A stretch of DNA of 64,000 nucleotides from Bacteroidales bacterium (GTDB lineage Bacteria > Bacteroidota > Bacteroidia > Bacteroidales > F082), in the NCBI GenBank assembly GCA_017477425.1, contig JAFUVT010000030.1, positions 1 through 64,000 on the forward strand. Direction: 5' to 3'. A program made the position numbers and the translations under genes. Below, in pieces: positions 42,572 through 51,455 of the stretch; position 1 is the first letter of the stretch, and each line of letters begins with the position of its first letter. The notes under the pieces were generated by a model. It was not told where the DNA came from and did no database searches. It saw only the letters and a program-made list of their open reading frames with translations.

Positions 42572-42578
42572 GTTCTTT

Positions 42579-42647
42579 CAGGAGGACTTTATTAAGTTCT
42601 TGGAAGCGATGGGGATTTCTTATGAGTTCGTGGAGTTGTATGAGTGA
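42579..42647 (+). pseudogene. 3' fragment of a prolyl-tRNA editing (ProX-like) gene
   Basis: 22 codons and a stop (QEDFIKFLEAMGISYEFVEL, then YE) match the end of the intact gene at 45280-45804 (QEDFIKFLEAMGNTYEFIEL). The DNA differs at many third positions, so it is not a recent copy. It directly follows the broken rhuM frame. Confidence 0.8.
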
Positions 42648-42658
42648 TCGAGATAGAA

Positions 42659-43285
42659 TTACTTCTTCTTTTCATTGTCAATTTGAGCAACAATTTCATC
42701 CAGAACCTGTTTCAGCGATCTGAAATCTATCATCTCTGCATAACCAGCATTATAATAGCATTTCAACAATCCTATCAATATGGCATCAAAAGTCACCACC
42801 ATACTTCCCCCTGTTGTCTCATCATCCCAAAGCCACTCAAAATCCCTTCCTTTTTCTCCATTCCTTGAAAGAACTTCTCGGTTATACTTACATCCCGCTT
42901 GAAAAAGATTATCAAGTTGTTGCCCTTGCAGATTGCCACACATAGCCTCCAAGTAATATGCCAGAGCCTCTTCGTACCTTTGAAATGCTAACAATAATCG
43001 AGCATAATGAAAGCTAAAATAGATTGAATTCCAATTACTTCGAAAAAGATAGTTCTTGGCTTTCTCAAAATCTGGCAAATGGAAAGTATAAATTAGAGAC
43101 AATTCATATCCACAATTCGCTCCAAATGCCTCTGCATTTTCATAACATTCAATTGCTTCTTTCCAGTTGCCATTTGCCAAATATTTCTCGGCATCATGTT
43201 TCCATATAGTAGCAGCTTCTTCTGGCTCTGTATCGCTAAACAACTGCTTCACATATTCCAATCGTTGTTTTGTTTCTTTTTCCAT
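42659..43285 (-). CDS. helical repeat (TPR-like) protein
   Basis: A 208-aa protein with paired helices like tetratricopeptide repeats (AEKYLANGNWKEAIECYENA, FHYARLLLAFQRYEEALAYY). It also contains WDDETTGGSMV. First listed here of three minus-strand unknown genes between the two proX copies. No function assigned; a binding or immunity role would be a guess. Confidence 0.7.
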   Translation of the reverse strand: MEKETKQRLEYVKQLFSDTEPEEAATIWKHDAEKYLANGNWKEAIECYENAEAFGANCGYELSLIYTFHLPDFEKAKNYLFRSNWNSIYFSFHYARLLLAFQRYEEALAYYLEAMCGNLQGQQLDNLFQAGCKYNREVLSRNGEKGRDFEWLWDDETTGGSMVVTFDAILIGLLKCYYNAGYAEMIDFRSLKQVLDEIVAQIDNEKKK

Positions 43286-43323
43286 AAATAACGTTTAATA
43301 ATCGTTTAATAAGAGTCAACACA

Positions 43324-43680
43324 TCAAGGAATATCTGCCCCCCATTCTGGTGTTTTACTTGTTGTCATTCCAAAGCGATGGACTAGTGTTAATCTTTTCT
43401 CTCTTTTGTCAAAAACACTATCAACACTCCAGTCCTCAATATTGGGAGACCATAATTGTGCGCTTCGAGCTATATGCACAACTTCCTCAATAAGTTCATT
43501 CTCATAGGGCAACATAAAAGTTTCGGTAACATCCAGCAAACTGTATAAGTCTGTTTCAGAAAATCCAGCTTTTGACCCTGTATCCATGTCAATGGGTTTT
43601 GCTATGATATTCCATACTTTCCCAAGCAATTCATCATTCGCTTGGGAAACTTCCTTTATTTGGTATCGTCTGTATTTCAT
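43324..43680 (-). CDS. hypothetical protein, 118 aa
   Basis: MKYRRYQIKEVSQANDELLG at the start, then DMDTGSKAGFSETDLYSLLD and SVDSVFDKREKRLTLVHRFG. No motif recognised. It lies between two other unknown genes on the same strand, 38 bp from the next. Confidence 0.6.
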   Translation of the reverse strand: MKYRRYQIKEVSQANDELLGKVWNIIAKPIDMDTGSKAGFSETDLYSLLDVTETFMLPYENELIEEVVHIARSAQLWSPNIEDWSVDSVFDKREKRLTLVHRFGMTTSKTPEWGADIP

Positions 43681-43710
43681 TAGTGTTATTTGTCGTATAT
43701 TATCATTGTT

Positions 43711-44277
43711 TCAAAAACCAAAAGCATCACCGTATCCATGTTTAAGAGCACTCATAATTGCAGTTTCTTCATCTGGGCATCTTTTTGTTGATTCTATAGT
43801 AGGAGAATCGCCTTCAATAAACTCATTCAAAGCCTCATCTTCTTTGTTTTTTCTTTCAAGTTCACTCTTTAATTCCCAATTCGCATACCAATTAAATAAC
43901 CTTTCAAAAGAGTCTTCTGAAAACTCCATAGAATAAGCGTTGGGGAACAATGTTTGGAACGACAAAAACTTATGACCATAAATGATTATCCATTTAAAAT
44001 ACAATAGCTTTTCAATTTCACCTAATTGCTCCATCGGTTTAATACTTTGCATGAAAAAAGCATCAAGTTTTTGTCTACACTTTACGACCTCTATATTTGC
44101 TTTGTTTAACGCACTCATTTCTTCGGACATAAAATAGTCTGAAAGAAACTTATAATCAAGGTCTGATAATTTTGAATTCAAGTCGACTTGAGGATATTGC
44201 ATATGGGTCAATTCTTGATTCAAAGTATCTAGACCGATATTTAGATGCTTTAATAGTTGCGATACTCGTTTAGTCAT
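43711..44277 (-). CDS. hypothetical protein with IF2_N-like N-terminus
   Basis: 188 aa from ATG 44277. The first about 50 residues (MTKRVSQLLKHLNIGLDTLN, VDLNSKLSDLDYKFLSDYF) look like the small helical IF2_N domain at the start of translation initiation factor 2 and some Bacteroidetes proteins. The rest is helical and acidic (ELKSELERKNKEDEALNEFI) and unrecognised. The annotated start at 44301 is less likely. Confidence 0.6.
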   Translation of the reverse strand: MTKRVSQLLKHLNIGLDTLNQELTHMQYPQVDLNSKLSDLDYKFLSDYFMSEEMSALNKANIEVVKCRQKLDAFFMQSIKPMEQLGEIEKLLYFKWIIIYGHKFLSFQTLFPNAYSMEFSEDSFERLFNWYANWELKSELERKNKEDEALNEFIEGDSPTIESTKRCPDEETAIMSALKHGYGDAFGF

Positions 44278-44375
44278 AGTATAATCATTTCTATGATGCA
44301 AAAGTACTAAAATAAATGCATAACAAAAGGAAAAACAGAAACCATTAAGTCATTTTATATAGTTTGTCCAATAAA

Positions 44376-44419
44376 ACGACTTATTCCATTGCAAAAATCC
44401 ATGAAAAGCTTTATCTTTG
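44376..44419 (+). promoter_or_regulatory. iteron-like copy plus -7 box before a small ORF
   Basis: ACGACTTATTCC (44376-44387) differs by one base from the 33-bp-spaced iterons at 3859-3936. The -7 box TATCTTTG (44412-44419) follows, in a context ATGAAAAGCTTTATCTTTGC close to that before the ATPase at 3808. Confidence 0.5.
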
Positions 44420-44443
44420 CAAAAGTGTTTTATCATCGAAACT

Positions 44444-44590
44444 ATGAAAAACATAAAATTTTTAATTGGAGTCAACCCTTGTGACGGCTGCTATTATCAA
44501 TGCAATGAGTATTTCTTTGAAGCAGTCCAAGGCGTTTGGTTTTTAAGGAGTATTTGCAAAAAGAAACTGGCATTAGATATTGATGCTTGA
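44444..44590 (+). CDS. 48-aa Cys-containing small ORF
   Basis: ATG 44444 to TGA 44590, 25 bp after a good -7 box. The peptide starts MKNIKFLIGVNPCDGCYYQC and ends ICKKKLALDIDA, with four cysteines, three closely spaced (C-x2-C-x3-C). Not recognised. It could be a real small metal-binding peptide or the stump of a lost gene; nothing else occupies 44278-44693. Confidence 0.35.
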   Translation: MKNIKFLIGVNPCDGCYYQCNEYFFEAVQGVWFLRSICKKKLALDIDA

Positions 44591-44693
44591 TTTCAATGCT
44601 AAACGACGGAGAGACTTCTTTCCATAGTTTTTTTATAGATTTGTTTTTCAACATTTTATCAGTTTTGCGATCGATTTATTCGAGCGCAAACAC

Positions 44694-45002
44694 TTAATAA
44701 GTCACCAACGCCGACGGCAGTATCTTGTCAACAATCACATAATCGCCGTCAATGTGGAATATCACAGTCAGTTTCTTGTTTCCAATCACAAGGGTTTTGG
44801 CATCGGGATGATAACGTTTGGGTAGTTTGTATTGGCATTGCGGTAACATTGAGGCAAGATAGGATAAAGTGTCTATCTCATCAAAGATGCCATTGATATA
44901 TCGCCGTGAGTACTCAATAGAAGTCTTTTCCGCCACCCAGGCTGTCAACGCTTCGATGTCGGATTCCGCCTCGATGTCATATTCAACACGATACCTCTTC
45001 AT
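44694..45002 (-). CDS. RelE/ParE-family toxin
   Basis: 102 aa from ATG 45002 (MKRYRVEYDIEAESDIEALT). Features typical of the superfamily are the helix pair SRRYINGIFDEIDTLSYL and the C-terminal strands KLTVIFHIDGDYVIVDKILP. RelE toxins cut mRNA on the ribosome and ParE toxins poison gyrase; which one this is cannot be told by eye. Overlaps its antitoxin by 20 bases. Confidence 0.82.
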   Translation of the reverse strand: MKRYRVEYDIEAESDIEALTAWVAEKTSIEYSRRYINGIFDEIDTLSYLASMLPQCQYKLPKRYHPDAKTLVIGNKKLTVIFHIDGDYVIVDKILPSALVTY

Positions 45003-45189
45003 AGTGCTTTTCCAAAGCAGCAAGCATCTTCTGTCTCAATTCTTCAATGGGGCGATGCACCTTCCCTCGGTTTGGGTTCTGCATGTCGCGCTCAATGGAA
45101 GCCTCCCAATAGGCTCTCTGCTCTGGCGTCAACTCGTCTTGAAGGGCGGCAACATCTGTTTCTTCCAATGTATCAATAAAAGTAGTCAT
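44983..45189 (-). CDS. antitoxin partner of the RelE/ParE toxin
   Basis: A 68-aa acidic helical protein (MTTFIDTLEETDVAALQDEL, EELRQKMLAALEKHYEEV) located immediately upstream of and overlapping the toxin. A -7 box TAATTTTG lies at 45213-45220. Family assignment rests on the pairing. Confidence 0.75.
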   Translation of the reverse strand: MTTFIDTLEETDVAALQDELTPEQRAYWEASIERDMQNPNRGKVHRPIEELRQKMLAALEKHYEEVSC

Positions 45190-45212
45190 CTTTTTTCAGA
45201 TTTTTTCATCGG

Positions 45213-45260
45213 CAAAATTACACAATTTCTGTCATCTTGCAACTATTTTCTCTAACTTTG
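45213..45260. promoter_or_regulatory. divergent promoters of the toxin pair and proX
   Basis: Minus strand TAATTTTG at 45213-45220 serves the antitoxin; plus strand TAACTTTG at 45253-45260 serves the prolyl-tRNA editing gene. The two lie 32 bp apart, so regulation could be shared. Confidence 0.55.
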
Positions 45261-45279
45261 CACCTGAAAACATAAGAAT

Positions 45280-45804
45280 ATGAAATCCACAGAAATAAAC
45301 CACCCGCTGAGTGAAAGGCAGCAGAAAGTCGTCGATACCTTGAAAAGCCTTGGCATCGAGTTCGACATCAAGTTCCATCCACCCCTTGGCTCCATCGAGG
45401 AGTCGTTGGCCTATTGGGGCAAGTTCGAGGCTACGCACTGCAAGAACCTGTTTTTCAGGAACCATAAGGGCAACAAGCACTACCTCGTCATCTTCGAGTG
45501 CATGCACCAGATGGACATCCACGACCTCGAACAACGCCTGCACCAAGGCAAACTCACCTTCGCCTCTGAGCAACGCATGGAGAAATACCTCGGCCTGAAA
45601 CCCGGCAGCGTCTCCCCCTTCGGCCTCATCAACGACGAGAACCACGAGGTGCATCTCTTCATTGACAAAAACCTGCTAAATGCACCTCGCTTGAGCTTCC
45701 ATCCCAATGACAATACGGGGACGATTATCATCAGTCAGGAGGACTTTATCAAGTTTTTGGAGGCGATGGGAAATACTTATGAATTTATTGAACTCTATGA
45801 TTAA
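45280..45804 (+). CDS. prolyl-tRNA editing (YbaK/ProX-type) protein
   Basis: A 174-aa single-domain protein with the YbaK fold marks: LGIEFDIKFHPPLGSIEESL, KNLFFRNHKGNKHYLVIFEC, LGLKPGSVSPFGLINDENHE, and SFHPNDNTGTIIISQEDFI. Such proteins hydrolyse mischarged tRNA-Pro in trans. Followed after 15 bp by the sirtuin gene. A fragment of a second copy lies at 42579-42647. Confidence 0.92.
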   Translation: MKSTEINHPLSERQQKVVDTLKSLGIEFDIKFHPPLGSIEESLAYWGKFEATHCKNLFFRNHKGNKHYLVIFECMHQMDIHDLEQRLHQGKLTFASEQRMEKYLGLKPGSVSPFGLINDENHEVHLFIDKNLLNAPRLSFHPNDNTGTIIISQEDFIKFLEAMGNTYEFIELYD

Positions 45805-45819
45805 TAAAACAGTACAATT

Positions 45820-46572
45820 ATGACTAACGAAGAAAAAATCAAGCAAGCCGCCGAAATCCTCTCCAAGGCGAAGAACATCGTTGGCTTTACAGGCGCAGGC
45901 ACTTCCGCTGAGAGCGGCATCCCGCCTTTCCGTGGCGAAGGCGGCATCTGGAACCAGTACGACCCCAATTCCTTGGACATCGACTTCTACTACCGCCACA
46001 CCAAGGAGTCGTGGCGCATCATCCGCGAGGTGTTCTATAACTTCTTCAGCAACAAGGACATCAAGCCCAACCCAGGACACCTCGTCCTGGCCAAATGGGA
46101 GAAGGAAGGCCGCCTGAGCAGCGTCATCACGCAGAACATCGACGACCTGCACACTGTGGCGGGCAATACGGTCGTGTATGAATTCCACGGCAATATGTCG
46201 CGCTTCGTTTGCACAAAATGCGGCCACAAAGTAGACGCTAAATCCATGACACTCACAGAAGAGCCGCCCCGTTGCGAGCAGTGCGGCGGACTGATGAAGC
46301 CCGACTTCATCTTTTTCGGTGAAGGCATTCCTGAAGATGCATATTACGGATCAGTGCGTGCCGCCGAGAACTGCGACGCCTTTGTCATCATCGGCACGTC
46401 GGGACAGGTCAGTCCGGCCAACATGATTCCCGGCATCGCCAAACGCAATGGCGCCAAGATCATCGAAATCAACATGGAGCCTTCGACTTATACGAACTAC
46501 ATCACGGATGTGTATATCGAAGGCAAATCGGGCGAGATTCTGCCTGCTATCGATGCTTTGATGACCAGGTGA
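45820..46572 (+). CDS. NAD-dependent protein deacylase, sirtuin family
   Basis: A 250-aa Sir2 protein with NAD-binding GFTGAGTSAESGIPPFRG, TQNIDDLHTVAG, catalytic His in EFHGNMSRFVC, zinc site CTKC...CEQC, and IIGTSGQVSPANMIPGIAKR. It removes acyl groups from protein lysines. Probably cotranscribed with the proX gene. Confidence 0.95.
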   Translation: MTNEEKIKQAAEILSKAKNIVGFTGAGTSAESGIPPFRGEGGIWNQYDPNSLDIDFYYRHTKESWRIIREVFYNFFSNKDIKPNPGHLVLAKWEKEGRLSSVITQNIDDLHTVAGNTVVYEFHGNMSRFVCTKCGHKVDAKSMTLTEEPPRCEQCGGLMKPDFIFFGEGIPEDAYYGSVRAAENCDAFVIIGTSGQVSPANMIPGIAKRNGAKIIEINMEPSTYTNYITDVYIEGKSGEILPAIDALMTR

Positions 46573-46689
46573 TTATGCTATACACTTCGTGTAGAAATCT
46601 GTCAAAAATCAGAACAAAATCATTCAAAATCACTGTTGGATTGGAAGATTTTGAATAGATTTTTGAACAATTTCTTGCCGAAGGCAATC

Positions 46690-48135
46690 CTAAATACAAT
46701 ATGCGGCTATCTTATTGATGCACAAAGTGCCTTTGAAAGTCTTAAACCTAATTCTCAACTTATCAGCCTTAACGGTCTGGAAACGAACGAGTCGCTTGTA
46801 ACCAATGGTGGTCAGCGGCTCGTCGGTTTCTATAGGTAGCCATTTACCATTAAAGTAATAGTCCAAATAGAATGCGTCAACATTCTGACCCTGTGGAATA
46901 TACTCTTGTAAAAGAAGTCGGTTAAATGAGGTGGTTTTTGGAAATTCGAAGATAAGCTCTGAATGTTTCACTCCATCGTGGGTGGCCCAGTAATGGGAAT
47001 ATTCATCGCAAAGCACATGTTTGGCGTTGAAACGCGAACCTCGCGTATCGCTGGCCGTCACCTTCCCATCTTTCAGCAGGTTGTTCGAGATGTCGTTTTG
47101 TAGTTTCTGATACCACGCCACCGCATTGGCAGAATCGATGGATGGAATTCTACCCTCCGTATTCACGGGGAAATTGAGCAACAGATTGGCGTTATGGCCA
47201 ACACTATTATAAAATAAATCAAGCAGTTGCGAAACGGTTTTTACCAAACTGTCCTCGCTTTTATGGTAGAACCAACCTGGACGAATCGAGACATCCACTT
47301 CGGCAGGTAGCCAAGCCGTGCCGTTTTTAAAGCCGCACGACAGCATTTTCTCATTATTAAGCGACTTGAAATCAGTGTTATACATACACCACTGTGTGGC
47401 ATCGGCAATGCCTTTCTCGTTGCCAATCCAGCGGAGCGTGGGCTTCGTGCCGCCAAAGATGGCTGCATTGGGACTGTAACTCCAAACGATGTCCCGGGCT
47501 TTTTCATAGTTGTAGTATTCTTCCGCTACGATGGAACGTGTTTCGTTGGCGCCGCCGTACCAGCCATCGCCGCCATTGGCGCCATCGAACCAGAACTCGA
47601 ACAACTCGCCGTAATTGCTCGTAAGTTCCTCAATTTGTTTGTGATAAATATCCACATAACCTTCCTTGCCATACTCCGCTTGATGGCGGTCCCAAGGCGA
47701 GACATAAATCCCGAATTTCAAGCCGTGCTTGCGGCAGGCCTCGGAGAGTTCCTTTACCAGGTCACCTTTTCCGTTTTTGTAAGGCGAGTTCTTGATGGAG
47801 TAATCCGTGGTTTCGGTCGGCCAAAGGCAAAATCCGTCGTGATGCTTTGCGGTGAAAATCACGCCTTTCATACCACAGTTTTTTAAGGTCAAGACCCATT
47901 GTTCGCAATCAAGATTTGTCGGATTGAAAGTGCTTGCAGGCGTGTCGCCGTAGCCCCATTCCATGTTATTAAACGTGTTTAAGCCAAAGTGTATAAACGC
48001 ATAGGTTTCAAGCTGTTGCCATTCCAGTTGATTGGCTGTCGGAATGGGATAGCTACGCTCGGGGCGATGGACGCATGAGGCAAGTCCAATGATGGCAGAA
48101 ATGACAACCAAGGCCGAAATTCGTTTTTTTTTCAT
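46690..48135 (-). CDS. GH29 alpha-L-fucosidase, lipoprotein
   Basis: A 481-aa protein with a lipoprotein signal (lipobox GLASC). The GH29 core has YAFIHFGLNTFNNMEWG, VIFTAKHHDGFCLWPTETTD and the nucleophile Asp in LFEFWFDGANGGDGW. A C-terminal jelly-roll-like part (about 350-480) follows. It releases fucose from glycans at the cell surface or in the periplasm. Probably an independent gene rather than part of a full polysaccharide utilisation locus, as no SusC/SusD pair is nearby. Confidence 0.93.
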   Translation of the reverse strand: MKKKRISALVVISAIIGLASCVHRPERSYPIPTANQLEWQQLETYAFIHFGLNTFNNMEWGYGDTPASTFNPTNLDCEQWVLTLKNCGMKGVIFTAKHHDGFCLWPTETTDYSIKNSPYKNGKGDLVKELSEACRKHGLKFGIYVSPWDRHQAEYGKEGYVDIYHKQIEELTSNYGELFEFWFDGANGGDGWYGGANETRSIVAEEYYNYEKARDIVWSYSPNAAIFGGTKPTLRWIGNEKGIADATQWCMYNTDFKSLNNEKMLSCGFKNGTAWLPAEVDVSIRPGWFYHKSEDSLVKTVSQLLDLFYNSVGHNANLLLNFPVNTEGRIPSIDSANAVAWYQKLQNDISNNLLKDGKVTASDTRGSRFNAKHVLCDEYSHYWATHDGVKHSELIFEFPKTTSFNRLLLQEYIPQGQNVDAFYLDYYFNGKWLPIETDEPLTTIGYKRLVRFQTVKADKLRIRFKTFKGTLCINKIAAYCI

Positions 48136-48147
48136 CGCGCCATTCGT

Positions 48148-49401
48148 TTATTTCGTCCAAAACTGCACCCATTCCCTCTCACTCTTGCTGAGCTTGGTCA
48201 TGTCGGCTTGGTAGTCTGGATTAGGGACATACCAATCGGAGGACTCGAAAAAACGTTGCAATCCCTTGTCCTTGAACACATAGCCACGATAAGCGAAGGG
48301 CATGTTCTTCAAAATGCGTTGCTGCTCGTCATTGTACTTCTTCTTGTTGTATGGATAATCCTTGTTGATATAAAGGTCGTAATATTGCGTCTTGTACTCT
48401 TCGGCAAAAGCAACATCGTCATCCACTTTTTCATCGTCATCCACGAAGTCATAATAGTAATAGCTGGTGCTCGAAATGTGCAGTTCTCCTTCGGGGTGGA
48501 AGTTCCTCTTGCGAAACATAACGCTTCCCGACTGCACATGGAACAAAGAGCAATTCTCGCACATCCCCATCATTTCGCTCCGTCCCCCTATTCTGCCTTT
48601 TCCGCTGAAGCTCCACTCGTCAGGGGTTTCGAAGAACGTGGGGGACACGGAAAACGACTCTCGGTCGCCCATGTTGAGGATCAGGGTGAAGTCGTCGATG
48701 CCGTTGTTGGCCCAGCGGTTGGCGGCGGTGAGGATATAGTCAAATAGGTAGTCCATCATCACCAGATCAGAACCGCGAAGGGTGTAGGTATGCTGGATGG
48801 TGTTCAGCCCTTCGTTGAAATGGCCGTTGAAATGGTAGACATAATAAAAGAGGTAGCCGTAAAATTCGAGGGTCGATTCTTCCACGTCATCCTCATCTGG
48901 AAAATAGCGATGGAGATTCGCCTTGTATTGCGCCTTCGACATGTCCTGAATCCGTCCGTTCTTGTAATAATCCTTCGTGTCCATCGTGTAGTCAAACTGG
49001 TAGTTGCCTTCGTATTTATAGGGCACATGCGCCAGTTGGTAAGGCAGGCGCTTGCCGTTCATCGCCACGCTGAAATCGTAGATGAACGGCTGACCGGCAT
49101 AGGCCTCGTCCAAGGTGCCGCCGTAGGCATTCCCGTCGGGCGAAGGCGACTCAAATCCCACCAGCAGGTCCTTAGCCGGACCAGGATTGAAGAATTCATA
49201 ATACACGTTGACCTTGAACATGCTGCCCCAATTGGAGATGGTGTCGGCATGGCGGGTAATGGTGAGGATTTCCTTCTTCACGCTGATGGTGGTCTCGGTA
49301 ATGGGGATGAGCTGGTTGCCTCGCGCATAAAAGGCACCATCGTTAGCCTTGACCGTGGCGAATGCGAACACGGCCAGCAGGATAGTAAGGAGTTTTTTCA
49401 T
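48148..49401 (-). CDS. DUF4424-like exported protein with C-terminal YARHG domain
   Basis: 417 aa from ATG 49401, with a signal peptide (MKKLLTILLAVFAFATVKA). The central part (ANDGAFYARGNQLIPITETT, VYYEFFNPGPAKDLLVGFES) resembles DUF4424. The last 55 residues (NMPFAYRGYVFKDKGLQRFF, LSKSEREWVQFWTK) are a YARHG domain, here reading YRGY. Function unknown, probably extracytoplasmic. It precedes the GH29 gene by 12 bases and may be cotranscribed. Confidence 0.8.
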   Translation of the reverse strand: MKKLLTILLAVFAFATVKANDGAFYARGNQLIPITETTISVKKEILTITRHADTISNWGSMFKVNVYYEFFNPGPAKDLLVGFESPSPDGNAYGGTLDEAYAGQPFIYDFSVAMNGKRLPYQLAHVPYKYEGNYQFDYTMDTKDYYKNGRIQDMSKAQYKANLHRYFPDEDDVEESTLEFYGYLFYYVYHFNGHFNEGLNTIQHTYTLRGSDLVMMDYLFDYILTAANRWANNGIDDFTLILNMGDRESFSVSPTFFETPDEWSFSGKGRIGGRSEMMGMCENCSLFHVQSGSVMFRKRNFHPEGELHISSTSYYYYDFVDDDEKVDDDVAFAEEYKTQYYDLYINKDYPYNKKKYNDEQQRILKNMPFAYRGYVFKDKGLQRFFESSDWYVPNPDYQADMTKLSKSEREWVQFWTK

Positions 49402-49536
49402 AACGGATGTGTTTGTTTGATAATGGGGCAAAATTACGCTTTTTTTCTCACATTGACAATATTATACGAAAAAATCCAGCGGCCCCAGCATTTCGCCGAG
49501 ACCGCCGAAAAAGAACCCTTTCACACATTGGTTCTT

Positions 49537-51408
49537 TTACTGCTTCGCGTTGAACAGCGTCTGGATCTCCTGCGCCGTCAAAGCACGGTTGTAGCTGCGG
49601 AAGTTGTCGAGCTTGCCGCTGAAGAATTTGATGTTTCCATTCTTATCGGCAGTTGTACCGAGATAACAAGTATTCACGTCCGAGGCCCACTTCAACTCAT
49701 TATTGGCTTTAGTCTCGAACAACACGCCGTCAATGAAAATCATGCCTGTGTTTCCATCGAAGGTCAAGGTCAGCATGTGCCAGCGGTTATCAACATAATT
49801 AGAAGCCGAATTGGTTGTCCACTTGACAGGGCTATAACTATGCTCTACACCTGATCGATACTCGATGCATGAACTATTGTCCAAACCCAAGCAGGCCTTG
49901 TAATCGTAGTAGTTGTTCCTATCGCTACCGACAAACACTTGGTCGTTTCGGCCAGTCTTGAACCAAAAGTTCATCGTAAACGCACCTCCACCAGGAATGA
50001 TGTTGTCTTGCACGATGATGTAGGCGCTTTCACCATCAAATTGCATTGATTTTCCCTCGCCGCTCGGTGTGTCAGTCGAGGCTTCCGCGCCAGCATTGAG
50101 TCCTGTATAGTTCCCATAATAATCCATAATCTCGTCGCCATCAAAGTTGAAGAAGCAGAACAGGCCGTCGGGAACAACAAGGCTATTGTCAACATAGCTG
50201 GCCGAAACATTGAGATTTGCGCTGTTGTTGGTGCCGACAACCGTAACCGTGGTCGAAACGGGGCCGCTAATCTTCGTGCGGTCCACGAGAGCGGTCACAA
50301 GGGTGCCGCTGCCCGAAGCGGTGGTGCCGCTCATCGGCGTGAGGGTCAGCCAATCCACATTAAGCGGATTGATGCTCCAGCTGAGCATGGTGCCGTCGCT
50401 GCCCACGTTCTTCACTTGGAAGGTCTGGGTGGTGGCGGTTTCGCCGAAGTCGAGCGAGCCTTCGCTGAGTTGCAGGATGGCGCTGCCGCTGCCGCTCGCC
50501 GAAGCCGAGAAGGTGATGGTGGACGTGCTGCCTGCGCCACTCACGCTGACTTGGGTGGAGACCATGCCGCTGATTTGCGTGCGGTCGATGGCGGCAATCA
50601 CTTGGGTGCTGGCGCCGCCTGCGGTGTTGCCCGAAGTGGGGCTGAGCGTCAGCCAACCAACATTGATGTTGGAGCAAATCCAGTTGAGCGAGGTGTTGGC
50701 CGGACCGGTGTTCATCACGTAGAAAGCCAGGCTGTTGGCCGACGTGCCGAAGTCTAAATTGGTCTCGCTGAGTTGGAGTTGTGGGCCGTTGTTGCCCGCC
50801 ACGCTCACGTTGACGGGCAGCACGATGCTTTGGTCGGCGCTGCGCACGGTGATGTTGGCCGTGGTGCTTTGCGTGAGCAGCGAGCGGTCAATGTTCACCG
50901 TAATGGTGCTCTCCTGGCCGCCTTGCAGGTTGCCAGTAGAAGGCGTGGTCTCAAGCCAGTTCAGGCTTTCCATGATTTCCCAACTCATCGGGGTGTTGGT
51001 ACTGGCGTTGATGATCTTGAACTGCAGTTGCGAGAAGTTGGTGCCGAAGTCGAGGTATTCCACGTTGAGGCGGAAGCCTGTGGCGGCGGGGCGCAGCTGC
51101 ATGTCGCCCGACGAGACGTTGCCCGAGGTGATGGTGATGTTCTTCGTGTTGCTCTCGAAGCCGGTTTTCACGCCTTGCACGGTGTAGTTGCCGGGTTCAA
51201 GGTTGGCGAACTCGTAGCGTCCGTCGCTGCCCGTGACGGCTGAAGCACCCGTCGGGCTGAGCGAGATGTTCACGCCTTGGATGGGCTCGGTGGTATTCAT
51301 GTTGGTGACGATGCCCTGGATGCGGCCTGTGGCTTTCTCCTTGGTGCAAGAAACGAGGCACACTGCAAAGGCGCAGACGATGCCTAGAATCAGATTCATT
51401 TTTTTCAT
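49537..51408 (-). CDS. lipoprotein: carboxypeptidase-regulatory, BACON repeats, LamG domain
   Basis: A 623-aa protein with a lipoprotein signal (lipobox CLVSC, Cys 21). Residues 28-105 are a carboxypeptidase-regulatory-like domain (GRIQGIVTNMNTTEPIQGVN). Three BACON/choice-of-anchor-type repeats follow at about 110-405, each with LDFG and a W-L-T/E-T/L-x-P segment. The C-terminal 200 residues are a LamG/concanavalin-like domain (MNFWFKTGRNDQVFVGSD, WHMLTLTFDGNTGMIFIDG). A surface carbohydrate-binding role is likely. A shorter close paralogue lies directly upstream. Confidence 0.88.
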   Translation of the reverse strand: MKKMNLILGIVCAFAVCLVSCTKEKATGRIQGIVTNMNTTEPIQGVNISLSPTGASAVTGSDGRYEFANLEPGNYTVQGVKTGFESNTKNITITSGNVSSGDMQLRPAATGFRLNVEYLDFGTNFSQLQFKIINASTNTPMSWEIMESLNWLETTPSTGNLQGGQESTITVNIDRSLLTQSTTANITVRSADQSIVLPVNVSVAGNNGPQLQLSETNLDFGTSANSLAFYVMNTGPANTSLNWICSNINVGWLTLSPTSGNTAGGASTQVIAAIDRTQISGMVSTQVSVSGAGSTSTITFSASASGSGSAILQLSEGSLDFGETATTQTFQVKNVGSDGTMLSWSINPLNVDWLTLTPMSGTTASGSGTLVTALVDRTKISGPVSTTVTVVGTNNSANLNVSASYVDNSLVVPDGLFCFFNFDGDEIMDYYGNYTGLNAGAEASTDTPSGEGKSMQFDGESAYIIVQDNIIPGGGAFTMNFWFKTGRNDQVFVGSDRNNYYDYKACLGLDNSSCIEYRSGVEHSYSPVKWTTNSASNYVDNRWHMLTLTFDGNTGMIFIDGVLFETKANNELKWASDVNTCYLGTTADKNGNIKFFSGKLDNFRSYNRALTAQEIQTLFNAKQ

Positions 51409-51411
51409 TTT

Positions 51412-51452
51412 GCTAAGGATTTAAGTATTTAAGATTTAAATATTTAAGTTCA
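51412..51452. repeat. AT-rich heptamer-like repeats
   Basis: GGATTTAAGTATTTAAGATTTAA-type 7-8-base units (written here in shorthand: (G/A)xATTTA) fill the gap between the two paralogous lipoprotein genes. Confidence 0.5.
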
Positions 51453-51455
51453 ATA

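Noticed and set aside
44472..44654. 60-aa minus-strand ORF
   Set aside because: No motif and no -7 box; it overlaps the plus-strand small ORF that does have a promoter.
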